From Eucommia ulmoides (taxonomy: Eukaryota > Streptophyta > Magnoliopsida > Garryales > Eucommiaceae): 64,000 nt of DNA. The translations under genes were made by a program, and so were the position numbers. Where the stretch lies: contig CM028327.1 of the NCBI GenBank assembly GCA_016647705.1, positions 41,969,017 to 42,033,016 of the forward strand, written 5' to 3'. The notes under the pieces are model-generated. The model was not told the DNA's origin and did not search any database. It saw only the letters and a list, made by a program, of their open reading frames with translations. This document shows, piece after piece, positions 21,369 through 31,495 of the stretch (the stretch's first letter is position 1; every line of letters starts with the position of its first letter).

Positions 21369-22344
21369 TTAGCAGATAACTTTGTGTTGTCTCTGCTGAA
21401 AATTAGGTATCAAAGAATTAGATTGGCAAGGAAAAACTTTGGAATTATTGCTATTACCTTGATAGAAAGACCCCTGAGGTGATCGGTTGGTGGAGAAAAA
21501 ATTTCGATGTTGAGAAAAAGCATTGTTGGGCCTGTTCCCGTTACTTTGTTTTGAAAATTGAGCAGTGATAGGGGTTTCCGTCTTTTTTATTTCACCACGT
21601 TTCTGAATCATTTCTTCATCTAGCAATTTGTCATAGAGATTTTCAAATTTGATAGTTGAGTCTCGAACCCGAACAGCAACTGTAAGTTCTTTAAACTCAT
21701 CTTGAAGGCCATTGAGAGTATGGCCAATGATCTCTTCGTTGCTCATGGGATGACCAATTAAGGCTAGGTCATCAATTACACTCCTTGGTTGTTTTCATCA
21801 ACGTTGTGAGAAGTGTCAGCCTCCTGGTGTTGGACCGGTTTTCATAGCTTGCTTGAAACTTGTGCCAAGCATCAGAGGAGGTTGAGCAATTGTTTATGGT
21901 AGGACCAATTGCACTATGGAATGTAGCTTGAATGCTGAGAAGTACAAGACGATCTTGTCGGAGCCATAAACGATATGCCGGATCTGTTTCTAGTGGAGAT
22001 GAGTTTGAACCATCAACAAAACCAAGAAGATTATAACCAAATAGAAGGTTGGTCATTTGAAACTTCCAAGAAAAATAATTGGCTCCATCATTAGCTAATT
22101 TGAAGGGAATTTGAGAAGATGCATTCAAAGAAATCAGTGTAGTTACAGGGACAACAGTATTTCCAATCACGGTAGTATTGTCTGTGTTTGGTGGAGCCAC
22201 AGGTTGATTGAGAAGAGGGTCATTTTGGATTTGATGCAGAAGAAAAGCATTCATAATTGCGTTAGTAGAATTTGATCGAGGGGTAGAAGGAGAAGACATC
22301 AGAAGATAGAGTAGAGGGAGAAAGAAAAAAAAAAATCTGTTCAA
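21369..22344 (-). pseudogene. Copia 1 gag
   Basis: The two ORFs 22344-21772 and 21746-21369 are in different frames. The first has NDGANYFSWKFQMTNLLFGY and the acidic/aromatic pattern LWLRQDRLVLLSIQATF of Copia gag (UBN2/Retrotran_gag type). The second continues with MSNEEIIGHTLNGLQDEFKE. A frameshift near 21760 separates them. The first ATG lies just downstream of the primer site. Confidence 0.85.
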
Positions 22345-22354
22345 GACAGAGAGA

Positions 22355-22366
22355 GCTCTGGTACCA
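22355..22366 (-). other. Copia 1 primer-binding site
   Basis: On minus TGGTACCAGAGC follows the LTR end with no gap. It is one base off the TGGTATCAGAGC complement of initiator tRNA-Met used by most plant Copia elements. Confidence 0.85.
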
Positions 22367-22759
22367 TAAAAGATAAAAGAGTTTTAAAATATCAACCTCA
22401 AGTTTTTCATTACAAAACTGTATGTTTATATACACTGATGTTCCTAACTTCTATTTTACTTCACTCAAGTAATATACGAATACAAAACAGTTAAGCAAGA
22501 AGACTCTCCATCATGTGAGCAGACGTGGAATGATATGTGGGAGTCATGCATGTAGACGTGGTCATGCACTTCTAGAGAGAGAGAAAGTCGTGGGTCATTC
22601 AATTATAGAGAGAAAAACCAGGTCATGCAATCCTAGACAGAAGTGGGACTCAGGTGTGGTCATGCAATTCTAGAGAGAGAGAGTCGTGGCTCATGCAATT
22701 CTAGAGAGAGAAACCACGTGGGTGGCCATGCATGGCCATGCATGTGTCACGTTTTATCA
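22367..22759 (-). repeat. Copia 1 5' LTR
   Basis: 393 bp, aligned with 18119-18470 through the repeated AGAGAGAGTCGTGG and CCACGTGGGTGG blocks. It ends in the flanking target site GTACA. Confidence 0.87.
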
Positions 22760-22815
22760 GTACAAAGCATCATGTTCTTGTTTGCCATCCCTTCCAATAA
22801 AGCCTCCATATCATT

Positions 22816-22989
22816 TTAATTAAAGTCGTCCTCCAGGACATTCTCCAGGACCTGATCTGGGTTCGGCGAGACGTAATCGCTGCCGATCAAGACGGCGGGA
22901 CTCCGGGTTCTGGTTGCGGTATCCGTGAGATCCGGCGGCGATGCTCGCTCGTCGTCAACGGGCATTTCCCCATGATCGACACCGCTCAT
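22816..22989 (-). CDS. Captured fragment resembling the N-terminus of an AFB4/AFB5-type auxin receptor F-box protein
   Basis: The minus-strand ATG (22989-22987) opens 57 codons: MSGVDHGEMPVDDERASPPD, then LTDTATRTRSPAV, then SPNPDQVLENVLE, then DDFN and a TAA. The acidic, Pro-rich leader followed by PDQVLENVLE resembles the leader and first F-box helix of AFB4/AFB5 auxin co-receptors, which form SCF ubiquitin ligases in the nucleus. The similarity ends after VLENVLE, where F-box helix 2 should follow, so this would be a capture breakpoint. GC content is well above the surroundings. Past the TAA the same frame stays open across the Copia 1 site, perhaps a second fused fragment. The family call is from memory. 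Confidence 0.55.
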   Translation of the reverse strand: MSGVDHGEMPVDDERASPPDLTDTATRTRSPAVLIGSDYVSPNPDQVLENVLEDDFN

Positions 22990-23042
22990 GTGACTGATAT
23001 GGGTCTCTGCTTGGTCCTAAATATAAAATGTTTGAATCTACA
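22990..23042 (-). other. Short segment between the AFB-like start and Copia 2
   Basis: AT-rich leader-like DNA ending in the Copia 2 target site CTACA (23038-23042). It continues logically at 27837 once Copia 2 is removed. Confidence 0.5.
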
Positions 23043-23214
23043 TGTTAATGTAATAATGGGTTTGGCCCACTTAGGCCCATTAGGGTAAAACTCTAATCCT
23101 CGCTTCCTTATAAATATTTGTGTATATGTTGTAGTTAAGTATCCATTTCATATGTAATCATTCTCTCATATTCTCAATATATAATCTATTCCCTACTTCG
23201 CAATCATTTTAACA
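23043..23214 (+). repeat. Copia 2 5' LTR
   Basis: Short (172 bp) with GGCCCACTTAGGCCCATTAG, TATAAATATTTG (TATA-like, 23109 region) and TATGTAATCATTCTC. By eye it differs from the 3' LTR at roughly 16 sites, mostly T here against C there, implying an old insertion. Confidence 0.92.
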
Positions 23215-23226
23215 TGGTATTAAGAG
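23215..23226 (+). other. Copia 2 primer-binding site
   Basis: TGGTATTAAGAG abuts the LTR; close to the initiator tRNA-Met complement TGGTATCAGAGC. Confidence 0.8.
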
Positions 23227-24161
23227 TAAATTTTTCCTAAACCTGTTTTTTCTAAACATTTTTTTTTTTTTAAATCCTAAAGCTTCTGCCGCCGCCGTCT
23301 CTTTTCTCCGGCGGTTTTTCGTCTCTGTTGTAGGCTTCATTACCACTCCGGTATAACCAACCACCATACCACCATATTCGTCTTTTAGAGACGAACACAA
23401 CGCCACCAAAATCACCACCTTCGGAATATTGACACGCTCACACGCGCCTCCACCAGCCTGCAGTACCCTCTAACTGCGCCGTCTTTGATTTTGAGCTCTA
23501 AAGCCTCAACTAGGGCTCCAAATCCATCATACAATATACCATCGGAACCTTCTCGACACGAAGATTCTGAAAACGTAAATTTCAGCACCAGGTTACTATT
23601 CACGCGCCCTCACGTGCGACAAATAGGTTGTACGTCAGATCCACGTGCCTTCTTCCACTGCAATCTGCCCACCTGCTGCCACGTCAGCGCCAATTCAACA
23701 CCCAGTCAGCGCCATCTCAGCACCTAGTCAACACCACGTAAGCGTTGACCAGTGCCACATCATTGTTGACCAGTGCCATCTCAGCGCCACGTCATCAGTC
23801 CAGTCGATGCCATGTCAGTACCCATCGCATGCCGCGTCGATGCCACGTCAGGTTTGACTGCCACGTCAGCGCCTCAACCCTTGCCACGTCACCAGTTTTG
23901 TCTAAGAAACTTCCTTTGACCGGTTCAGACCTTTTTAGACCGATTTTTTACAACATTGGACCAGTTCCTGGGGTTTTCGACGTTCTGATTCTGTTTCCGG
24001 CCTCCATTTTGTGATTTGAGGCTCACAGAATATACTTTCTGTTATATCCGTATGGTTCCGGTTCACCTGTTTTTCACCCAATCCTTGAAGATTCAGTATT
24101 AGTTCCTGGACAATCTTAGCATTTCGGATCTATCTATAATCTCCTTCAAATCAAATTTAAA
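23227..24161 (+). other. Copia 2 leader with repeated GCCACGTCA-type motifs
   Basis: GC-richer than the rest. From about 23676 to 23893 GCCACGTCAG, CCACGTCA, CCATCTCAGC, CCATGTCAG and relatives recur about every 15-30 bp (about 8-10 strong copies). CCACGTCA is the reverse of TGACGTGG, a plant bZIP (G-box/C-box hybrid) site. Several ORFs overlap, but no gag motif (zinc knuckle, aromatic gag core) is visible. Confidence 0.6.
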
Positions 24162-24900
24162 TTGTACATTTTTCTAGGTTCAACAACGATGTTTGTGGGT
24201 TCTTCGCTCATTATCAATGCCAAAGAGGGTTCAGATCCTGCCTCCACCACTGTTACCATGTCTATTGTAGATTTGACTTCACTTTTCTGTCATGTTTTCT
24301 CCCAAATTGGTACAAATCTTTCCCCTTATCTCTCACTTACTGGAGATAACTCTTCTTGGTTCTTTGATTCCACTTGTTGTAATCATATAACATCTTATCC
24401 CATCTTATCCCAATATTTTTTCAACCAAACTCTTTGCTATGAATATCCTTGATATTCATACCGCTGATAGTTCTTAAATGTGTGTTACTCAGATTGGTCA
24501 GATTTCTACTTCTCATCTTTCTATTTGTGACACGTATTTGATTTTGAAACTCACTTTAAATCTCTTGTCCATTGGACAGTTTTGTGAATTGGGATTTGCA
24601 GTCATATTTTCTAATAGTGGTTGTCATGTGCAGAATCCTCGGACAAAAGAAACTATTAGGACTGGTCGTAAGGTTGGACGCCTATTTGAACTTACCAATT
24701 TACACTTTCCATCTCCAACTCCATCATCACCACAACCAAATATCCCTTCATCAACCTGTGCAACCTCTACCGCCAGTATCCTCTTCCCCATCCTTATCTC
24801 CACAACTACCAGTGTCTCTCTCACCATCCCAACTTTGGCATGCTCGGTTAGGCCACATTTCATCTAGCCGACTCAAATTGCTTCTCTCTAGTGGTTAGTT
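24162..24900 (+). pseudogene. Copia 2 protease and GAG-pre-integrase
   Basis: NSSWFFDSTCCNHITSYPIL is the protease box with the D-S-G triad altered to D-S-T. Next come LNLLSIGQFCELGFAVIFSN and CHVQNPRTKETI.TGRKVGRL, then a Pro/Ser stretch and LWHARLGHISSSRLKLLLSS, the WHxRLGH box, in a shifted frame. Confidence 0.85.
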
Positions 24901-25820
24901 AGGTTTAGTTCAACATGAGTCCTTCAAATGTATCCATTGCCAGCTTGTCAAACAACCAGCCCTACCTTTCAAAGAGAGTCAGTCTATTTCCCTTGCACCC
25001 TTTGATCTAATTCATTCTGATATTTGGGGGCCTTCTCCACATGCCTCGATGGGTGGCCTTTGTTACTTTGTTATTTTTATGGACGACTACTCTCGATATA
25101 CATGGTTATTTCTTATGAAACATCGATCTGAACTATTCCAAATATATTCTGAGTTTTCTTCTATGGTTCAAACCTAATTTTCTAGAAATATCAAAGTTTT
25201 TCGCTCAGATAATGCAATAGAATACAAGGATCGTGCTTTTCTTAACCTATTTTGCAAAAATGGCACGTTTTCCCATCGAGGATTATGTTTTTCTTAACCT
25301 GTTTCGCAAAAATGGCACGCTTCCCCATCGCTTGTGTCCTAGTACATGCCAACAAAATGGACGAGCTGAACGCAAATATAGACATATTCTTGATACAGTT
25401 CGTGCTCTCCTCATTTCTTCATTATGTCCTGAGCGTTTTTGGGGTGAGGCTGCCTTCACAGCCGTCTACACAATAAACCGTGTCCCTTCTGCTACAATCC
25501 AAAACTAGTCTCCATTTGAATGCCTTTTCGGTAAAACTCCTGATTACTCTGAACTCAAAGTCTTTGGTTGTGCCTGTTTTGTTCTTCTAAAACCATATGA
25601 ACACAACAAACTGGAGCCAAGGGCTCGTCTGTGTTGTTTTCTTGGATATGGCATCGAATATAAAGGGTATCGGTATTGGGATCCCATTTCTAAAACCCTT
25701 CGTATCTCGTGACATGTCATCTTTTGGGAACATCAAATGTTTTCTTCCTTCCGGTCATTTGACATGTCAACCCTCACCAACTCCAAATTCTTTATTGATC
25801 TATCTATTGAGTTATTTCTA
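24901..25820 (+). pseudogene. Copia 2 integrase
   Basis: Across frames it reads CIHCQLVKQPALPF, FDLIHSDIWGPSPHAS, VIFMDDYSRYTWLFLMKH, FRSDNAIEY, then CPSTCQQNGRAERKYRHIL and ERFWGEAAFTAVY. The D,D(35)E signature is spread over FxLIHSDxWGP, RSDN and QNGRAERK. An imperfect ~55-bp tandem duplication (about 25233-25342) within the core repeats the LNLFxKNGTxPHR segment. Confidence 0.87.
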
Positions 25821-27160
25821 GAGGATACAATTCGAATTACTATTGAGACCACTCTAGCACCTCCAATTGAGCCCACTCATGTACCTTATGCTGAGTCCAT
25901 CCCAGAACCATCAGCTGAACCCAATCCAGAACCACCAGCTAATCTCACTTCTCCAGCACCAGCGACCATACCTGAGACTTCTCCTATGGCTGATGATTCT
26001 GTACCGACTGTCTCTGAGACCCACGCTCCCGAGCACCAACGCCGCTCTACCCGGGTAACTCATCGTCCACATTTCCTTACTGATTTTCATTGTTTTTCCA
26101 CTATACTCCATCTGCATGAGCCCCAATTCTATAAGGAGGCTAGTACTAATCTTCTTTGGCAGAAAGCAATGGATGAAAAACTTTAGGCCCTCGCTAAAAC
26201 TCATATCTAAGATATTGTTGATCTGCCCCTGGAAAAACTCCTATTGGGTGCAAATGGGTATTTAAGATCAAAACTCTTTCTGACGGCTCTGTTAAACGAT
26301 ATAAAGCCCGACTTGTTGTCAAGGGATTTGCTTAGGAATATGGTATTGACTATGAAGAGACATTTGCTCCCGTGACGAGACTAACGTCTGTCCGTACACT
26401 TCTTGAATTCGCCAACATTTGAAAATGGACTCTGTTTCAAATGGATGTCAAAAATAAATTTCTTAATGGCGATCTTCTTGAGCAAGTCTATATGCATACT
26501 CCTCCCGGCCTGGTTGCCCCTTGAAACAAAGTTTGTCGCCTTCGTCGTGCCCTATATGGTCTGAAACAAGCTCCACATGTCTGGTTTACCAAATTCAGCA
26601 CTACCATTCATCAGTTTGGATTCACACCGAGTCATTAGGATTCAGCTCTATTTATTCGCCATACTGACAATGATATTATCCTCATTTTACTGTACGTGGA
26701 TGATATGGTTATTACTGGAGATGATCTACGCGGTATTTCTGAACTCAAACAGTTTCTTAGTAGACAATTCGAGATGAAAGATCTTGGCGTACTCACCTAT
26801 TTTCTTGGCCTCAAAGTCTCATCAGCAGCTGATGGATATTTTCTTTCTCAGGCCAAATATGCCTCGGATCTCCTTTCCAAGGCTGGGATCACTAATTCAA
26901 CCACTGCCACTACTACTCTCGAGCCGAACATCAAACTTACCTCACTTGATGGTTCACCTCTTCAGGATGCCACTCTATATCGTCAATTGGTTGGAAGTTT
27001 GGTATATCTTACTGTCACTCGCCCTGACATTACCTATGTCGTTCATCAGGTCAGCCAGTTCTTGTCCGCTCCTCGGACCACCCATTACTTAGATGTTCTT
27101 CGCATTCTTCGGTATTTTAAGGTTACTTTATTTCATGGGCTTCATTTCCCAGGTTAGTTT
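25821..27160 (+). pseudogene. Copia 2 reverse transcriptase
   Basis: A Pro/Glu-rich linker (25860-26050) precedes [29 protein letters not shown] (stop) EYGIDYEETFAPV, CRLRRALYGLKQAP and LLYVDDMVITGDD, the intact catalytic YVDD (about 26689-26706). The 153-codon ORF from 26696 continues through FEMKDLGVLTYFLGL and LYRQLVGSLVYLTVTRPDI. Stops replace Gln or Trp codons at several places. Confidence 0.93.
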
Positions 27161-27659
27161 GCCCCCGTCTTATATGCTTATTCTTATGCCGATTAGGCTG
27201 GAGATCCTACTGACAGACGTTCAACCACTAGATATTGTTTCTTTTTTGGCAATTCTCTCATTTCTTGGCGTAGTAAGAAACAAACTATGGTTGCTCGGTC
27301 CAGTACTGAAGCTGAATATCGTGCCATAGCTAATACAACCCAATAACTTCTCTGGCTTCGATGGCTACTCGCTGACATGGACATCTCTTCTCCTGCCACC
27401 ACTATCCTTCACTGTGACAACAGGAGTGCTATTCATATCTCTCACAATGATGTTTTCCATGAGCGTACAAAACACATTGAGACTGATTGTCACTTCATCC
27501 GTCATCACATTCTCTAGAATACAGTTCGTCTACAGTCCGTCAATTCAGCCGATCAGATAGCCAACATTTTCACTAAGGCTCATCCACCCGGACGCTTTCA
27601 CTCTCTAGTTTACAAACTCCAGTTCACCTCCCACTTACCGCCTTGAGTTTGAGGGGGGA
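27161..27659 (+). pseudogene. Copia 2 RNase H and polypurine tract
   Basis: [14 protein letters not shown] and [20 protein letters not shown], then [29 protein letters not shown] and IETDCHFIRHHIL form an almost complete Copia RNase H, with single stops. GAGGGGGGA immediately before the 3' LTR at 27660 is the polypurine tract. Confidence 0.92.
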
Positions 27660-27831
27660 TGTTAATGTAATAATGGGCTTGGCCCACTTAGGCCCATTAG
27701 GGCAAAACCCTAATCCCCACTTCCCTATAAATACTTGTGTATATGTTGTAGTTAAGTATCATTTTCATATGTAATCATTCTCTGATATTCTCAATACATG
27801 ATCTATTCCCCGCTTCTCAATCATCTTAACA
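27660..27831 (+). repeat. Copia 2 3' LTR
   Basis: 172 bp, same length as the 5' LTR. It retains C where the 5' copy has T at most differing sites. Confidence 0.92.
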
Positions 27832-27836
27832 CTACA

Positions 27837-28050
27837 GAAGGGAGAGAGAGAAAGAGAATCAAACCGTTATAATAATTTGAAATTGGAGATGGGTATTGAA
27901 GAGAAGGCATGAGGAGGAAGAAGAAGAGGGAAAAGAGTTTGTTGTTTATCGTCTAATAGTAGTTTTTGTTGAATTTAACCATTATTTTAGTCAGAGATGG
28001 AGATTCAGCAGAGGAAAAAAATAGATTGCAGAGTACGAGAAGCTGAGGGA
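27837..28050 (-). promoter_or_regulatory. Pack-MULE interior, leader-like DNA upstream of the AFB-like start
   Basis: Purine-rich on plus (AGAGAGAGAAAGAG, GAAGAAGAAGAGGG), so CT-rich on minus, as in plant 5' UTRs. With Copia 2 removed it lies directly upstream of the minus-strand ATG at 22989 and could be the captured leader. No ORF of note. Confidence 0.4.
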
Positions 28051-28316
28051 GGGAGATTTTAATTTCACTTTACTCCCCATGCAGTTTGGACCTTTTGGAT
28101 TTCCCCCCTGAATAAGTGTTAATAATTAAAGAAAAGTTAAATGACCAAAATGCCCTTAATAAGACATTAACCACTACTTTGACTTAACAGAATCTTCCTT
28201 AGGGGCCAATTTGGAAAGATTTTGAAATGTTGATGACCCAATGTGTCGACTTCTAAATACTGGGGGTTAATTGAGCAATCGAGCCATTTGCCAAGGACTA
28301 AAAATGTCATTTTCCC
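28051..28316 (-). repeat. Right terminal inverted repeat of the Pack-MULE
   Basis: Inverted match of 16761-17025, with the same landmarks in reverse order: TTAATAATTAAAGA, TGACCAAAATG, TTTTGAAATGTTGA, CTTCTAAATACT, AAAAATGTCATTTTCCC. Confidence 0.88.
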
Positions 28317-28418
28317 TTTTTTCTTAAAAAAAAAAAAAAAAAAAAAAGAGTAAAAATTTAAGTGATACGTTGGATGTGTAAATGTGTAAAAAATTATGAA
28401 TCTAAAATTCATTACCTT

Positions 28419-31400
28419 CACTACAACGAAAATGCCCTATCGGGACACCAAAAAGTGTCGCGACGGAAGTCCTATTGTGACATTTGGACTTTTTAGGACA
28501 CTTGAATTGGTACCTCATAAAAAACCGCCCCAATAAGTTATAAGGGCACTATATAGTGCCCTTTTTGGTTGAATTTGTTAAGGTAATAATAAATGCCCTA
28601 TAAGATAGTTATTAGGACACCATATATTGCCTCTATATCATTTTATATTTTTTAAAATTATATATATTAGAGCGCTACAAAGTGTTGTGAAAAACCTATA
28701 TTAAGACACTTTTTAGTGTCCCAATAAGTTTATTATTTATTTTATGAAACAATATTCAATACCTCAAAAGGTATCCAAACTTCTTTTCTTTTTGCTTTGC
28801 TTTTTTTTAATTTAAAATAACAAAATACTCTAAATCCAAATAATAAACACTACAAATCCATCACAATGCAAAATACATAAATAACTCAAACTACCAAATA
28901 CACAAAAGTACATAATAACCAAAAAAAATATTAACGAATATTAACTAAAAAATAATGTCAACTTGTTTTTGTTTCCCAATAAGTACAACCGAAACAAGAT
29001 TCACAAACTAAAAACTTCTTGTAACCAAAACTACCAACAAACCCATATTTCTAATCGCCCTCTTCATTCGTCAATCTCCGTTGCAGCTCCACCACATACT
29101 ACAACACATAACTATCGAGTTCATCCCAAAAACAAAACTACACAAACTTAGAACTAAAATCGATATCCAAGTTATATATAGTAAAAAAAAAAAACGTCTT
29201 CAATTTAACAATGTTGGCACAAACATGATGAGGCGCTCTTAAATTAACCACAGCTCAATTCCTTCAAACCAATTTGGGGAAATATTATTTAAGCACCACT
29301 TATTCAAGCAAATCACAATCAAAGAACAAGGAGAACAATGAAGCTTGTTTGTCACCTGCAAATCAAGGAACAAGTCTATAGTTTATAACAGAATAAGATG
29401 CGTCTTATTGATTCTTTCTGTCAATTACGAACTCCTACTCTCTTGATATATGCATAGCAATGTTGTAAAAGGCATGGGTGCGAGGCGGGGCGTGGGGTAT
29501 AAGCCCCGTGAAATATGAATCTTCAATATTTTAAAAAACATCATAGTTTAAAAATACCTACACATAATCACAAGAATAATGGGGAAAAAAAAATGTAAGA
29601 TGACAAAAAAGAACACTAAAGGATGTATATAAAAAATTCATGCTAAGTTGATAAATAACACATGAAGAGCAAAACGCAAGCAAAATACATACAAAGTTAA
29701 CACCTACGTTCAATAAACATACTAGGAATCAAGCAATTCCAACCACATAAGCTACCCAAATCACAATAGAACACAGCTTTAATCACAAAATCCAATGAAG
29801 AAAACATGAAATTCATTTTCTAGCAGCAATTATGGAAACAGAAACATAAACAAATTCAAAAAAAGGCAAATTTCTCAGGTTGTAAGAAAAAAGGGGTACT
29901 AATTGACTGTAAATTCTTACTCAATGTTTGAAGATGATCAGTAACTATTTCAAACGAATTTGAACGTGAAATTGTGCAGAATCTGGAGCAACGCCTATAG
30001 GACAAAGCCACAAAAACCAAACCAAAAGCCTTAAATTTTAATGATTTTTCACTGAAAAACAGAAATAACGTAAGAACAAATCAAACCCAAGGTGAGTTAT
30101 ATCAGTTAATTACATAAATAACTCAATTGCGGCTCATATGTGGCTCCAAAGCGTCCTACTAAATAGACCAAGTAAAATCAATGTAACAAACATCAAAAGA
30201 GTAATTATAAACAGAAATAAAAAGGGGACCGAAACTCCACCAAAAATCATAGAAATTGTATAGAAACAGGACACAACTTGAAATTGAAACAGAAACAAGT
30301 AGAACATAGAAGTAGAACAAAACAAGAAACAGAAACACTAAATAAATGCGAACCTGAGCCAAATCGATGGCAAACCTGAAATATATAATCAACGATGGAT
30401 TAATCGATGTCGATCTGAAAATGAACCAAATCAACAACGAACCTGCAAGAAAAGAGCAAAAGAGAGAGAAAAGAGTGAGAAAGAGAAAGGGGAGAATCTT
30501 ACCTTCGGCCAAATCGACGGCGATGGTTAGAAGAATACACAAATGCAGAAGAATACACTGTCAAACAAACGCAAAAGAATACATTGTCGAACAACACCAC
30601 CAAATCGTCATCGCCAGCCACTCAACACCGTCGAACCAAAGTTACCAAACAATACACTACTGAACAAAACCACCCAATCGTCATCGGAGTTCGCGAGAAG
30701 AACATAGAGAGAGTTCAGTGGAGATCTGGTCAGATCTGGCCAAATTGAGGAAAATCTGGCCAGAGATGGCGATGGCGATGGCGATGGCAATAGTGGACGA
30801 GTGGTCGGCGATGGGAAATGGGGCGGCGAAGGAGATCGATTCGGTGACAATGGCGTTCCGATTCGAGGTGATGAAGTTGATAAATGTGGCCGAAGATGGC
30901 GACAGTGGAGGCAGAAGAGAAAGAGAGAGAGAGAGAGGAAGATCCGCGATGGAGGATCAAGTGAGAAAGTGAGGGTGAGAAGAGAGTGAGACGGTAGAAA
31001 AAGAAAGAGTGAGGGTTAATGTTCTTTTTTTTTTTTTTTTTTTTTTTTGTCAAGTAGAAGTGGATTTCATGGGAGCGAGAACGCAAAATTTTCCACTAAC
31101 TTTTTTTTTTTTAAATTATGGTTTAATCTCACTTATAATAATAAGTGTGATAAAAACCTATGTATAATAGGACACCAAATTGTGCCATAATATAGTTTCT
31201 GTTTTTAGGGGCACTATTTTTTGTCGTTTTACATTATATATAGATATTAATTTATTTAATTATTAATTAAATTCTATTAAGACACTACTTTGTGTCCTGT
31301 TAAATATTTGATTATAGAGCACAATACATATAGTGTCTTGAAAAATACATTTATAGGGCACAAAACATATAGTGCCCCAACAAATTGACTTTTATGCGAT

Positions 31401-31495
31401 ACTTCCAATTTTGTGCCCCAAAAAGTACCTTTATAGGGAACAATACATATAGCGTCCCAATAGAAATATCCTTATAGACAGTTTTTGTTGTAGTG
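28419..31495. mobile_element. Non-autonomous CACTA (En/Spm) element
   Basis: The ends are CACTACAACGAAAATG (28419) and, read inward from the right, CACTACAACAAAAACTG (31495). Flanking triplets are CTT and GTT (2 of 3 match; CACTA elements make 3-bp duplications). Subterminal regions (28440-28740 and 31130-31480) are filled with short repeats in both orientations of the type GGACACYAAAAAGTGTC, GGGCACTATATAGTGCC and GTGCCCYAA (degenerate), expected binding sites for the CACTA transposase. The 3.08-kb body encodes no TNPA/TNPD-like protein. Confidence 0.88.
28720..31130. other. CACTA interior, no transposase
   Basis: AT-rich with scattered A-runs. From about 30370 to 31010 GC rises, and minus reads as a CT-rich leader with repeated CCATCGCCATCGCCATCGCC-type triplets (about 30762-30790 on the other strand). 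This is probably a captured 5' gene region, but no protein motif is recognisable. Overlapping ORFs on both strands (for example 30608-30850 and 30730-31086) show only low-complexity Ser/Pro/Arg. Confidence 0.45.

Larger units (their letters stand above)
18119..22759 (-). mobile_element. Copia-type LTR retrotransposon 1, internally deleted
   Basis: LTRs lie at 18119-18470 (3' LTR) and 22367-22759 (5' LTR). On minus each begins TGATAAAACGTGACACATGC and ends CTTTTA. Target duplications are GCACA (18114-18118) and GTACA (22760-22764), one mismatch. The primer site TGGTACCAGAGC follows the 5' LTR directly. Gene order gag, protease, integrase, reverse transcriptase, RNase H marks it as Copia. Most of the integrase core is missing, and frameshifts break gag and reverse transcriptase, so it could move only with helpers. 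Confidence 0.9.
23043..27831 (+). mobile_element. Copia-type LTR retrotransposon 2, full length but decayed
   Basis: The 172-bp LTRs (23043-23214 and 27660-27831) begin TGTTAATGTAATAATGGG and end TTAACA. A perfect 5-bp target duplication CTACA flanks it (23038-23042 and 27832-27836). The primer site TGGTATTAAGAG follows the left LTR and the polypurine tract TTGAGGGGGGA precedes the right one. Protease, integrase, reverse transcriptase and RNase H are in Copia order. I see no clear gag. Many stops and shifts make it non-coding. Confidence 0.93.
16761..28316. mobile_element. Pack-MULE-like element carrying gene fragments, with two nested Copia elements
   Basis: Inverted ~265-bp ends (16761-17025 and 28051-28316) match along their full length, starting GAGAAAATGACATTTTT on the left and GGGAAAATGACATTTTT read inward from the right. 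Flanking 9-mers TTTTTTTCT (16752-16760) and TTTTTTCTT (28317-28325) are near-identical, as expected for a MULE target duplication, though low-complexity. Removing the two Copia elements leaves about 2.1 kb of interior: a transit-peptide-like exon, an AFB4/5-like N-terminus and exon/UTR-like sequence. No transposase is present. Capture is inferred from host-like exons inside TIRs. Confidence 0.72.
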
